A stretch of DNA of 64,000 bases from Rhyacophila brunnea (GCA_022495005.1 JAGYXB010000372.1:310001-374000); one strand, 5' to 3'. Counted from the stretch's first letter, positions 1 to 11,080 are shown. The notes: a model not told the origin generated them from the letters alone. A program made the numbers and translations.

Positions 1-708
1 CTGCATCAGCGAGTACTGACTTCACCCAATTTCCAATGACTGCTCGAGTCGCCGGTTTTGGGGGGCCTCGTGACGAGATAAATAATACCGGAATATTACC
101 ACCCTCTTCTCTTCTCTCATTGGAAACGCAGATAAGTTTTCGTAGCCAAAATACTGGATCGATATTTTGGCAACTGGAAGCGCTTAATTTCCATCCAGAT
201 TGGCGGTGCCTTGATGTGTCCGTCTTGGAACCAAACACTAGCCATATAATTATATGGTCGCCATTATCAACTAGGCCATTATCCGCTACACTGAGTAGGG
301 TAAGGTCATGAACCCGTCGTCCCGATGCGAGTAATAATAGTACTTATAGCTGTTCTGCGCGATAACTTCATACAGGTTGTATACTAGTGGTGTTGTTTTC
401 TTGAGGTAGTCCACGATCATTCTTGGATCCCAAATCGGTGGTTTTGTAGGTCTAGTCTTGCGGGTGGATATGGCTTTTAACATATGACGCACTACTATGT
501 TACTGCTGATGTCTTTACTGATCATAGGTTTGCAAAAAGTAGCTATGGCTGACTTATGTACAAGAATAGTGTTATATGAAAGACCTTCCTTATTGTATAA
601 GTGACCCAGGTATCTAGCCACTTCAATCGGCTCGGGGGTATTATAGCTTATCGTGTTGTCCATGCACCATGTCTTCCATTTGTCCCATGCAGGTATATAA
701 GTCTTCAA
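1..708 (-). pseudogene. tyrosine recombinase (integrase) of DIRS-like element, N-terminal part
   Basis: The frame from 708 gives an N-terminal SAM-like core-binding domain (AWDKWKTWCMDNTIS, then EVARYLGHLYNKEGLSYNTI). Near 310-345 the frame shifts, and the catalytic domain continues in other frames: G-R-R-V-H-D-L-T-L-L carries the likely first catalytic Arg, followed by FGSKTD, QSGW, PVFWLRKLI and RGPPKPATRAVIGNWVKS up to position 1. The His-x-x-Arg and nucleophile Tyr boxes should lie beyond the window. The match to DIRS-type recombinases is by motif order, recalled rather than searched. Broken by frameshifts, so non-functional as it stands. Confidence 0.78.
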
Positions 709-833
709 AGTGGATGCCGGAAGTGAGAAGTGATTTGTCCTCTATCGACCAGCTAGAAACCCACCCAAAATTATCCATAACTGGAGTGATAGGTCCCGGA
801 CTTGTGGAGGTGGATGGTTTGTCACCGTATCCA

Positions 834-2015
834 CTAGAAATGACTCCAAGTGCGGGATCGGGTAGGGGGTTCCAGTGATCTCTGCTGTAGGTCTGCGCTC
901 CAAAAACACTTCTTCCACCATGGGGCCACTAGTAAATATTTTCCCTTGCCATGTTCAGGTGTGCCAATACTTGTGGAATTAGATTCGGTGGCGGGAATAT
1001 CCAGGCTAGTTTGAAGTCCCACTGTCGACTGAAGGCATCGTGGAACAGTGCAAGGGCATCGTTCGGATTTCGTGAGACATACGTTGCGACAACATGGGCT
1101 GTGTTGGACGCGAACAGGTCTACGTCTGGGAGTCCCCATCTTTGAAATAGAGGAGCTGTAGCCGCCATAAGAAGGTGCCATTCTGGGATAATTTTGCTGC
1201 GTGAGAGATGGTCTGCAACGCAGTTGTATTTTCCTGGAAGGTATTGTGCAGTCAATGATATACTGGCCTAGTTGGCGATTTCCAGGATCTGTCGGCAAAG
1301 ACTTAGTAGGGTTGCAGACTTTGTGTCCCCTTCGTTGTTGATGTAGGCCACCACTGTTTTGTTGTCGGTTTGTAGGAGTAATTCTGATCCCCTGAGCGTT
1401 TGCTCCCGGAGTTATATGGCTGAGAGTACTGCATACAGCTCTTTTCGGTTGGAGTGCCACGTGGATTGGCGTTTTGTCCATGTACCTGATAGGTGGCACT
1501 CGTCTAACTGCGCTCCCCAGCCTGAATCGGCTGCGTCTGTGGTGAGGAAATGATTGTAGGTTGCCCTGTGAATCTTTCCTGATCCACCGCTCGGATCCAC
1601 CACATGATGTCCTCTCGAGCTTGTGGTGGAATCGATGTTGATTTGTGAGGGTGGCTCCTTGATAATTGAGCGCTCGTACGTTGTAGACGTCGGCAATGCA
1701 ACCTCCCCTGTGGAGTGACGAAGGTTGCAAAGTTGAGTCGCCCGAGGAGGCGTTGGGCCTGCCTGAGCGACCAATTGCCTTTTTGGATCTGCAATTGCAG
1801 GTGGTGACGAAGTGATGTGCACTTCTCTGTTGATAGATATTTCCGATTGTTGTGAGTATCCCATGTGATACCCAAGAACTCCCGCTGTTGGCTTGGAATC
1901 AGACAAGATTTTTCTTGTTGATTATCCAGCCTAGTGCCTGCATGAAATCTATCATATAAGTCAGTTGCGACAGAAGAATCTCACTGGACTGATTTGCCAT
2001 CAGAAAGTCGTCTAA
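834..2015 (-). pseudogene. RT thumb/connection, RNase H and C-terminal extension of DIRS-like element
   Basis: Continues the reverse transcriptase on the minus strand in several frames. After LDDFLMANQSSEILL comes a frameshift, then FLGITWDTHNNRKYLS (connection, from about 1875). The RNase H core TDAADSGWGAQLDE lies near 1540, and WHSNRKELYAVLSAI near 1430 carries its catalytic Glu. Further along, LPGKYNCVADHLSRS (about 1240) and WGLPDVDLFASN to AWIFPPPNLIPQVLAHLN (about 1140-950) form the extension seen after RNase H in DIRS-type polyproteins. Frames change at roughly 1890-1910, 1420 and 1260, so no intact protein is made. Confidence 0.75.
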
Positions 2016-3287
2016 CTAAGTGACGATTCTCATACCCTTTCCCCGGAGGTGTTCGGCCATCCAGTTTGTTAATGAGGCAAACAGTCTTGGTGCGGCCGAC
2101 AGTCCGAACGGAAGGCACGTGAATTGAAGGAGTTCTCCTTGGTAAACTAGCCAAAGAAATCGGCGATGTTGTATAGCTATAGGTACATGTAGGTACGCTT
2201 GGCTTAGGTCTATTTTTACTAACCAGTCTTCCCTTTGCAGGAATGTTGGGACCTTGAAATGGTGGAACGGTTTGAACGGCCTTGGTTGTAAGAAACCGTT
2301 TAGGCGTTTTAGGTTGAAGACGGGTCGTTGACTGCCGTCTTGCTTCCTTACTAGGAACAGGGTTGAGAGGAAGCTCGGAGATGGCTCTGCCAATTCCAAT
2401 ACTCCCGATTTCTTCAGTTCCGTGATTTGTGAAGTGATCTCCGGCGATTGTCGCGTTTGGAAATCCTTCTGGAATTGTACGGAAGGCATTATTAGAAGGG
2501 GTTTCTTTATAAACGGAATACGGGTCCCCGTTATTATTTTTAATAATGGTGGTGGTGCACCCTTGGCCTGCCAGATTTCCTGGAAATGCTGGAGGCGTCC
2601 CCCTTTGAACGTGGTGAGGGAGACCCGGTCACCTGCGTCTAGGGTAAGTGCCCTCGCACCACCTCGGTTATCTCTGGGAAAACCTCGGTTGGATGGGCGT
2701 GGGCCTCTCGGCAAGCCACCCCTAACCTGGTCTAGTATCCTCCTCGTGTATCCCTGCCTCCGAAAGGTGTCCTTGTGTCCACCTGATGAAGTGCTAGGTT
2801 GACTCTCCCTGCCCTGGTTAACCACTTTGGTGGTCTGATCGAAAACCTTCTCACGACCCCCACCTCTTTCTAGGAACCCCTCCAGTTTATCTTTATTGAA
2901 GATATATTCGGCGCTAGGTGGGATCTTGTTAAGAGTCTCTCGGGTAAAGGTGTCTTTTATACCGGAGAGGATTTTCTTCCGCCTCGTCTGAACCAACTCT
3001 GCCCGTTTTCCACAAAGGATTCGGGTGACGTCCTCAGACACTTTGTTTAGTGCTGAAGAGGGCCCGAAATCCTTTACGACCATCTCAAAAGGAGCCGTAC
3101 CGATGGTGTGGTCGCTGACAGAGTCGACCACTCGCTGTAACGCGTCCTGAATACACTCCTTTTGAGCGAGCATCGCATTTTGGAGGCCGGCGATCGTACG
3201 CTCCATTAGATGTATCGTTTGCGATGAACGATCGTAGGGGCGTAACTCATCGTTGAGTCCCAACTCAACGAAAGACGGGGCCGCCAA
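2016..3287 (-). pseudogene. Gag C-terminus and reverse transcriptase palm of DIRS-like element
   Basis: A 423-codon frame. Its first half is Gag-like, without recognisable zinc knuckles, and rich in Arg/Gly around residues 170-215. Its second half is the RT: PVFNLKRLNGFLQ, motif A LVKIDLSQAYLHVPI with the first catalytic Asp, and motif B LPFGLSAAPRLF. The frame ends at a TAG (2018-2016) exactly where the Tyr of the catalytic Y-L-D-D box should be; reading continues in the same frame as L-D-D-F-L-M-A-N. The upstream end overlaps the Gag frame at 3206, implying a frameshift near 3280-3290. Confidence 0.8.
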
Positions 3288-3700
3288 ATATTGTTTTTGG
3301 GTTTCAGCGTAGCTCGTAGGCTCGTAGTGTCGAACAGTTGGAGCCTGGTAAGTTCCGCTACCCGAGCTTTGTCTGGCGTCGGAAAAGCAGGCTCCTGAAC
3401 TATGACGCTAAATACAGGCAACGGAATCCTGTTGGGTTTTTCCGCTGTTTCGGGCCTTGCGGGTGGCCGTAAAAAACTTACCGGAGAGTCGATGTTTACC
3501 GTCGGCCTCTGTGGAGTAGGCACCGCTGCAGGCAGACCATGTTGGGTCAAGATTGAAAAAATCTGTGATACCTTGTTGTCAAGAGACATTATTGTTGCCC
3601 TCAGTTCACCCACTGGATCGTCCAACAGCAATTCCGACTCATTCGAGTCGGTCTCCATCGCTAGTCCCTCCGCGACGTTGCTGGCTTCATTACGCTCCAT
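3206..3700 (-). pseudogene. Gag-like N-terminal ORF of DIRS-like element
   Basis: A 164-codon frame starting MERNEASNVAEGLAMETDSN. It has an acidic start, then a short helical stretch (SLDNKVSQIFSILTQ) and a Pro-rich linker. After residue ~135 (SLRATLKPKNN) the true continuation (AAPSFVELGLNDEL) is in the overlapping downstream frame, so the last ~25 residues are probably off-frame. Identification as Gag rests on position upstream of the RT in the same orientation; no conserved motif proves it. Confidence 0.55.
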
Positions 3701-4224
3701 TATTGCACAAATTTATATTTGTGCAATATTACTCATGCATATCATGCACTCTGTGCATATTTTTCTCATATAGCGTATACAATTCGCCATACTTCTTTTA
3801 ACGCACAACAGAATGACGTCTTCGTCGCTTAAGACCTTCTAATCCTTTATTTGACAAACGAATTCGATTATTTTTATTCAAATATCGTAATGTAGGCATT
3901 GGCGCACTTTTTTCCGGTGAAAAAACCATAATCCTGGTACAATTCACTACGTATAATATCTTTTGACAGGAGCGTGCGCCACTGTCCGCCATTTCATAGA
4001 TAACATGATATTCCAAATTTGATTTTTTTAAATACTTCTTTGTGGCTGTTACGCACTATTTTTTTTATTGAATAATTACCTAGGCTACTAATTTCCATAG
4101 ATCACAATATAGTCATATTAAACTAACAAAGTTGCCATTGCAAACAATGAAAGAAATTAATACGAATTGTTATAGTTATCAAAATGAGTCATATTGTATA
4201 ATATCTACCTATTTTTATCGTCCC
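3701..4224. other. unassigned AT-rich DNA between DIRS-like Gag and satellite
   Basis: Just upstream of the Gag start is the small palindrome TGCACAAATTTATATTTGTGCA (3704-3725), which may belong to the leader or terminal repeat of the retrotransposon. The 72-codon minus frame at 3798-4016 has no recognisable domain. Nothing else can be supported here. Confidence 0.4.
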
Positions 4225-5735
4225 TATCATCATAAATCTTGACCTATCCACTGTTGGATGAAGGCCTCCTCAGCCTTATTCGACTCCTTACTTACACATG
4301 AATTGTTATATTTATCAAAATCAGTGATATTATATTATTATCTACCTATCTATATATAATGCCATAATTATCACGAGCCTCAATCAATCCACTGCTGGAT
4401 GAAGGCCTCTCTACGTTGTATTCTTGACAGTATTGAATTTCCATATTTATTAAAAATGCTAATGTTATTTATCTACATATTCATATCGTCATCATCATCA
4501 TCAATCTACTGCTGGATGAAGGGTTCCGCAACGTGATCCTACTACTATCGGTTGAACGAATTTGTGATATTATACCTATTTCTATCATCCTTATCATTAT
4601 CGACCTGAACCAATCCGCTGCTGGACAAAGACTTCCCTAGATTGATTCTATTCCTTTCTGCCATTTGAATTGCTGTATTCATCAAAATCTGTGATATTAT
4701 ATTTATCTACATATGTATATAGTCATCATCATCAACCAGGATCAATCCACTGCTGGATGAAGGGTTTCACAACCTGATTCTACTACTAGCGGTTAAACAA
4801 ATTTGTGATATTATACCTATTTCTATTATCCTCATCATCATCGACCTGAACAATTCCACTGCTGGATAAAGTCCTCCCTAGCTTGATTCTATTCCTTTCT
4901 GTCATTTGATTTGCTGTATTTATCAAAATCTGTGATAATATATTTATTTACATATTCATATAGTCATCATCATCAACCAGGATCAATCTACTGCTGGATG
5001 AAGGGTTCCACAACCTGATTCTACTACTAGCGGTTAAACAAATTTGTGATATTATACCTACTTCTATCATCCTCATCATCGACCTGAACAATTCCACTGC
5101 TGGTTAAAGGCCTCCCTAGCTTGATTCTATTCCTTTCTGTCATTTGAATTGCTGTATTTATCAAAATCTGTGATATTATATTTATCTACATATTTATATA
5201 GTCATCATCATCAACCAGGATCAATCCACTGCTGGATGAAGGGTTTCACAACCTGATTCTACTACTAGCGGTTAAACAAATTTGTGATATTATACCTATT
5301 TATATTATCCTCATCATCATCGACCTGAACAATTCCACTGCTGGATAAAGGCCTCCCTAGCTTGATTATATTCATTTCTGTCATTTGAATTGCTGTATTT
5401 ATCAAAATCTGTGATATTATATTTATCTACATATTTAAATAGTCATCATCATCAACCAGGATCAATCCACTGCTGGATGAAGGGTTCCACAACCTGATTC
5501 TACTACTAGCTGTTAAAAAAATTTGTGATATTATACCTATTTCTATCATTCTCATCATCATCGACCTGAACCAATCCACTGCTGGATAAAGGCCTCCCTA
5601 GCCTGATTCTACTCCTTTCTGTCATTTGAATTGCTGTATTTATCAAAATCGGTGATATCATATCGTCATCATCATCATCATCATCAACCAGGATCAATCC
5701 ACTGCTGGATGAAGGGTTCCGCAATCTTAATTAGC
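4225..5735. repeat. satellite block 1, 240-bp dimeric repeat derived from an RTE 3' end
   Basis: The segment GATCAATCCACTGCTGGATG recurs at about 4740, 4980, 5219 and 5459, spacing 239-240 bp. Each 240-bp unit holds two related ~120-bp monomers: one reads CTGCTGGATGAAGGGTTC, the other CTGCTGGATAAAGGCCTCCC. Each has a (CATCAT)n run just before it and the shared spacer TTGCTGTATTTATCAAAATC plus GATATTATATTTATC after it. The first copies (4225-4650) are more diverged. The conserved box matches the 3' terminus of the RTE element at 31921-31960. Confidence 0.9.
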
Positions 5736-5772
5736 TAATTATATAACCCAAAAATATTTAAAAGGTATCAAC

Positions 5773-6028
5773 CAGTGTTGCCAACTAAAATTTTCAAAGT
5801 TCAGTAGATTTTTTGATTTTTTCTTCAAAATATCAGTTGATTGACAAAAATGTATAAAATTCAACGATTGTGTTTGGTGAAAGCGTGCATATTGACATAA
5901 TCTCACAAGTGTATTTTAAAAAATCATGTCAAAAGTGACTTTTGTTAATCACAAATATCATAATTTCTTCTTTTCCTGACAAAAATTTCAGTAGATCTAA
6001 TGAAATTCCAGTAGACATGGCAACACTG
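5773..6028. mobile_element. hAT-type MITE, copy 1
   Basis: Starts CAGTGTTGCCAACTAAAA and ends ACATGGCAACACTG: an 11-bp terminal inverted repeat of hAT type (CAGTGTTGCCA). No coding capacity. It interrupts satellite block 1 from block 2. The flanking 8 bases do not match, unlike copy 3. Confidence 0.7.
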
Positions 6029-6043
6029 ACTATGCGATCAACC

Positions 6044-6096
6044 CAGTGTTGCCAAGTCAAAATTTAAAAATTCAGTAGATAGACATGGCAACACTG
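6044..6096. mobile_element. hAT-type MITE, 53-bp internally deleted copy 2
   Basis: CAGTGTTGCCAAGTCAAAAT followed after a few bases by TAGACATGGCAACACTG. Both ends match the larger copies on either side, but almost all the interior is missing. It is separated from copy 1 and copy 3 by the same 15 bases, ACTATGCGATCAACC (6029-6043 and 6097-6111). Confidence 0.7.
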
Positions 6097-6111
6097 ACTA
6101 TGCGATCAACC

Positions 6112-6505
6112 CAGTGTTGCCAAGTCAAAATTTAAAATTTCAGTAGATTTTGACAAAAAATTCAGTAGATTTCATAAAATATCACAAGATTTTGAAAAAT
6201 GTGGTTTATTAGATATGATTTAAAACTAATAAGAATAACAATAACTAATAATATTAATTTATTGTAAGCAATGATGATATTAATGGGTAAAATGGCGCTC
6301 TTGGGTAGAGTTACAATGCTTTTTATGTCAATTTAGAAGTGTATAACATCAAAAAAGGTCATGCGTAAATCATTACAAGTTTATTATTAAAAGAATCATC
6401 AGTTAATTTACAATTATGGAGAAACACAAATTTCAGTAGATTTCTTGAATTTCGAAAAAAAATATCAGTTGATCTACTGAAATTTCAGTAGACATGGCAA
6501 CACTG
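6112..6505. mobile_element. hAT-type MITE, copy 3 with 8-bp target duplication
   Basis: A 394-bp element with CAGTGTTGCCA terminal inverted repeats, flanked on both sides by the exact 8-bp duplication GATCAACC (6104-6111 and 6506-6513). Eight-bp duplications and CAGTG ends define hAT-superfamily insertions. No ORF; mobilised presumably by a hAT transposase elsewhere. Confidence 0.82.
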
Positions 6506-6679
6506 GATCAACCTTAGAATATTATTTCAAATTTTGATAACGTAACATTTTTTTATGGCTGTTAAATGATAATTTTTTAAACCAATGAAACTTATATACA
6601 TTCAATTAGCTCATATAACCCAAAAATATTTAAAAGGTATTCAACAATAATTGGTGTTATACATATTATTTAAATCATT

Positions 6680-7655
6680 ATCAACCAGGATCAATCCACT
6701 GCTGGATAAAGGCCTCCCTAGCCTGATTCTATTCCTTTCCGTCATTTGAATTCCTGTATTTATCAAAATCGGTGATATTATATTTATCCTCATATTCATA
6801 TCGTCATCATAATCATCGACCTGAACCAATCCACTGCTGGATAAAGGCCTCCCTACCCTGATTCTACTCCTTTCTGTCATTTGAATTGCTGTATTTATCA
6901 AAATCGGTGATATTATATTTATATACATATTCGTATCGTTATCATCATCATCATCAACTAGGATCAATCCACTGCTGGATGAAGGGTTCCGCAACCTGAT
7001 TCTACTACTAGCAGTTAAACGAATTTGTGATACTATACCTATTTATATCATCCTTATCAATATCGACCTGAACCAATCCACTGCTGGATTAAGGCCTCCC
7101 TAGCCTGATTCTATACCTTTCTGCATTTTAATTACCTACTGTATTTATCAAAATCGGTGATATTATATTTATCTACATATTCATATTGTCATTAAAATCA
7201 TCGACCTGAACCAATCCACTGCTGGATAAAACCCTCCCTAGCCTGATTCTACTCCTTTCTGTCTTTTGAATTGCTGTATTTATCAAAATCGGTGAAATTA
7301 TATTTATCTACATATTCATATCGTTATCATCATCAACTGGGATCAATCCACTGCTGGATGAAGGCTTCCCTAGCCTGATTATATTCCTTTCTGTCATTTG
7401 AATTGCTGTATTTATCAAAATCGGTGATATTATATTTATCTACATATTAATATCGTCATCATCACCATCGACCTGATCCAATCCACTGCTGGATAAAGGC
7501 CTCCCTACCCATATTCTACTCCTTTCTGTCATTTGAATTGCTGTATTTATCAAAATTGGTGATATTATATTTATCTACATACTCATATCGTTATCATCAT
7601 CATAATCAACTAGAATCAATCCACTGCTGGATGAAGGATTCCGCAACCTCATTCT
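6680..7655. repeat. satellite block 2, RTE-end monomers
   Basis: Same family as block 1, with ~120-bp monomers carrying CAATCCACTGCTGGATAAAG and CATCATCATC runs. Spacing is less regular, mixing GATGAAGGGTTCC and GATAAAGGCCTCC forms. The flank AGCTCATATAACCCAAAAAT (about 6609) also occurs near 5735-5755 as TAGCTAATTATATAACCC, so the MITE cluster lies between duplicated satellite edges. Confidence 0.88.
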
Positions 7656-7664
7656 ACTATTATT

Positions 7665-7825
7665 AGCGAAATGTCAAACTGTCTGACGTGAATAAAAAAC
7701 CCATCCCGAAGAGTAAACTATGGCGCCATCTATGCATACTTATCAATTATATTAAAATCCAACACCGCCAAGCCGTCTGCAAGACCTAGCGAGACAGACT
7801 GGCGAGAGCCAGCAGGCTCAGCTAG
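7665..7825. repeat. dispersed repeat, copy A
   Basis: About 160 bp beginning AGCGAAATGTCAAACTGTCT and ending GCTCAGCTAG. It contains CTATGGCGCCATCTATGC and AGCGAGACAGACTGGCGA. It is nearly identical in the same orientation to 12924-13083. Class unknown; no terminal repeats or ORF are shared by the two copies. Confidence 0.75.
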
Positions 7826-7846
7826 TACATATAACTATTGTATACT

Positions 7847-8035
7847 CAGTGAAGTGTATGTGATTTAAAATGATAAATTTTGAATAAAAGATTCAAAATA
7901 ATACATAAGTATAATTATTGTTTAATCAGTGAAGTGTATGTGATTTAAAATGATAAATTTTGAATAAAAGATTCATAGTAATACATATAATAATTGTTTA
8001 ATCAATGAAGTGTATGTGTTTTAAAATGATGTCGG
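7847..8035. repeat. ~78-bp tandem repeat, 2.4 copies
   Basis: The segment CAGTGAAGTGTATGTGATTT starts at 7847 and 7927, and a diverged form (CAATGAAGTGTATGTGTTTT) at 8003, giving periods of 80 and 76 bp. The unit also holds AAAATGATAAATTTTGAATA and ATAATACATA. Confidence 0.8.
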
Positions 8036-8185
8036 TAAACGTAGACTTTATCAAAAATTATAAGAATTCTTTCGAAGAAAGAGTCAGAATAAAAAAAGCA
8101 TGGTCCGATGACATCTGTCGAAAGTGAAATGTGTTTTTCAACCCTTTTAATTAAAATTTCAATTAAATCGTCTTTAAGAAATACC

Positions 8186-8386
8186 ATGAATCAGGACAGA
8201 CTTAACTGTCTATCTGTGTTAAGCATCGAGAAAAACTTTTACAAACAGTTCCAGACTTTAATGACAAGTGATTGAGATGTTTGCTAAACAGAAACAACGC
8301 CGAATTGATATTCTTTTTAAATGAGGTAAGAAAATTTTTAGTGCACCCCCAATGAAACCAATTTTGGAAACCACCGGCCGCCACTG
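8186..8386 (+). pseudogene. 3' end fragment of a hAT transposon (dimerisation domain relic and terminus)
   Basis: The plus-strand frame at 8189 reads NQDRLNCLSVLSIEKNFYK, resembling the C-terminal dimerisation block of hAT transposases of the ZMYM-like kind (R-L-x-x-L-x-x-L-S-I-E). Stops follow within 20 codons. The fragment ends at 8386 with ACCACCGGCCGCCACTG; its complement CAGTGGCGGCCGG is a plausible hAT terminus. The satellite resumes directly after it. The 5' part is missing or beyond recognition. Identified by eye. Confidence 0.5.
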
Positions 8387-11080
8387 ACAACCAGGACCAA
8401 TCCACTGCTTAATAAAATCGGTGATATTATATTTATCTACATATTCATATCGTCATCATCATCATCATCGACCTGAACCAATCCACTGCTTAATAAAGAC
8501 CTCCCGAGCCTGATTCTACTCCTTTCTGTCATATGAATTGCTGTATATATCAAAATCGGTGATATTATATTTATCTACATATTCATATCGTCATCATCAT
8601 CATCATCGACCTGAACCAATCCACTGCTTAATAAGACCTCGAGCCTGATTCTACTCCTTTCTGTCATATGAATTGCTGTATTTATCAAAATCGGTGATAT
8701 TATATTTATCTACATATTCATATCGTCATCATCATCATCATCGACCAGGATCAATCCACTGCTGGATGAAGGGTTCGTAACCTGATTCTACTACTATATT
8801 ATACATATTTCTAGTCCTTATCATCATTGACCTGAACCCATCCACTGCTTAATAAAGACCTCCCTAGCCTGATTTTACTCCGTTATGTCATATGAATCCC
8901 TGTATTTATAAAAATCGGTGATATTATATATTTTATCTGCATATTCATATCATCATCATCATCAACCAGGATTAATCCACTGCTTAATAAAGACCTCCCT
9001 AGCCTGGTTCTACTCCTTTCTGTCTTATGAATTTCTGTATTTATCAAAATCGGTGATCTTATATTTATCTACATATTCATATCGTCATCATCATCATCAT
9101 CGACCTGAACCAATCCACTGCTGAATACAGACCTCCCTAGCCTGATTCTTCTCTTTTCTGTCATATGAATAGCTGTTTTATCAAAATCGGTGATATTATA
9201 TTTCTCTACATATTCATATCGTCATCATCATCATCATCATCATCATCGACCTGAACCAATCCACTGCTTAATAAAGACCTCCCGAGCCTGATTCTACTCC
9301 TTTCTGTCATATGAATTGCTGTATTTATCAAAATCGGTGATATTGTATTTATCTACATATTCATATCGTCATCATCATCATCATCGACCTGAACCAATCC
9401 ACTGCTAATAAAGACCTCCCTTACCTGATTCTACTCCTTTCTGTCATATGAATTGCTGTATTTATCAAAATCGGTGATATTAGGTATATTTATCTACATA
9501 TTCATATCGTCATCATCATCATCATCGACCAGGATCAATCCACTGCTGGATGAAGGGTTCCGTAACCTGATTCTACTACTATATTATACATATTTCTATC
9601 GTCCTTATCATCATTGACCTGAACCCATCCACTGCTGGATAAAGGCCTCCCTAGCCCGATTCTACTCCTTTCTGTCATATGAATTTCTGTATTTATCAAA
9701 ATCGGTGATATTATATTTATCTACATATTCAAGTCGTCATCATCATCATCATCGACCTGAACCAATCCACTGCTGAATAAAACCCTCCCTAGCCTGATTC
9801 TACTCCTTTCTGTCATATGAATTGCTGTATATATCAAAATCGGTGATATTATATTTATCTACATATTCATATCGTCATCATCATCATCAACAACCAGGAC
9901 CAATCCACTGCTTAATAAAGACCTCCCTAGCCTGATTCTACTCCTTTCTGTCATATGAATTTCTGTATTTATCAAAATCAATGATATTATATTTATCTAC
10001 ATATTCAAGTCGTCATCGTCATCGACCTGAACCAATCCACTGCTTAATAAAGACCTCCCTTACCTGATTCTACTCCTTTCTGTCATATGAATTGCTGTAT
10101 TTATCAAAATCGGTGATATTAGGTATATTTATCTACATATTCATATCGTCATCATCATCATCATCGACCAGGATCAATCCACTGCTGGATGAAGGGTTCC
10201 GTAACCTGATTCTACTACTATATTATACATATTTCTATCGTCCTTATCATCATTGACCTGAACCCATCCACTGCTGGATAAAGGCCTCCCTAGCCCGATT
10301 CTACTCCTTTCTGTCATATGAATTTCTGTATTTATCAAAATCGGTGATATTATATTTATCTACATATTCAAGTCGTCATCATCATCATCATCGACCTGAA
10401 CCAATCCACTGCTGAATAAAACCCTCCCTAGCCTGATTCTACTCCTTTCTGTCATATGAATTGCTGTATATATCAAAATCGGTGATATTATATTTATCTA
10501 CATATTCATATCGTCATCATCATCATCAACAACCAGGACCAATCCACTGCTTAATAAAGACCTCCCTAGCCTGATTCTACTCCTTTCTGTCATATGAATT
10601 TCTGTATTTATCAAAATCAATGATATTATATTTATCTACATATTCAAGTCGTCATCGTCATCGACCTGAACCAATCCACTGCTGAATAAAGCCCTCCCTA
10701 GCCTGATTCTACTCCTTTCTGTCATATGAATTGCTGTATTTATCAAAATCGGTGATATTATATTTATCTACATATTCATATCGTCATCATCATCATCATC
10801 GACCAGGATCAATCCACTGCTGGATGAAGGGTTCCGTAACCTGATTCTACTACTATATTATACATATTTCTATCGTCCTTATCATCATTGACCTGAACCC
10901 ATCCACTGCTGGATAAAGGCCTCCCATGCCTGATTCTACTCCTTTCTGTCATTTGAATTGCTGTATTTATCAAAATCGGTGATATTATATTATATCTTTT
11001 TATATTTCCATTATCATCATGACCCTGAATCAATCCACCGGTGGATGAAGGCCTCTTTAAGCTGATTCCATATCTTTAGG
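8387..11080. repeat. satellite block 3, RTE-end monomers with ~640-bp higher-order unit
   Basis: About 20 monomers of ~120-130 bp. Most read CTGCTTAATAAAGACCTCCC or CTGCTGGATAAAGGCCTCCC, with CATATGAATTGCTGTATTTA and (ATC)n tracts up to about 9 units. A multi-monomer segment recurs: the mark GATATTAGGTATATTTATCT occurs at about 9476 and 10116, and ATTCTACTACTATATTATAC at about 8783, 9569, 10209 and 10847. This gives a higher-order period of about 639-640 bp over roughly 9400-10700. Confidence 0.9.

Larger units (their letters stand above)
1..3700 (-). mobile_element. DIRS-like tyrosine-recombinase retrotransposon, decayed, cut by window edge
   Basis: Read on the minus strand, the order is a Gag-like protein (from 3700), a reverse transcriptase, an RNase H with a long C-terminal extension, and the start of a tyrosine recombinase (ending at the window edge). 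This order, and a recombinase in place of a DDE integrase, is that of DIRS-group elements, which integrate through a circular DNA without target duplications. At least four frameshifts and one nonsense change break the reading frames, so this copy is dead. The inverted terminal repeats and internal complementary region expected of DIRS elements were not identified; the 5' limit is taken as the Gag start and the 3' part lies outside the window. Confidence 0.85.

Noticed and set aside
834..1730. 298-codon minus ORF
   Set aside because: Only its last part may touch coding sequence; most is an off-frame shadow of the DIRS-like RNase H region.
2422..2802. 126-codon plus ORF
   Set aside because: Antisense shadow of the DIRS-like Gag/RT frame.
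8918..9124. His-rich ORF
   Set aside because: Antisense reading of the same (ATC)n satellite.
5506..11033. Asp-rich ORFs (for example runs of D from GATGAT repeats) at 5506-5724, 6641-6994 and 10809-11033
   Set aside because: They are translations of the satellite and its (ATC)n tract, not genes.
4225..11080. Regularly spaced repeats that might suggest a CRISPR-like array
   Set aside because: Units are 120-240 bp, spacers are themselves repeated, and the DNA is eukaryotic; this is a satellite.
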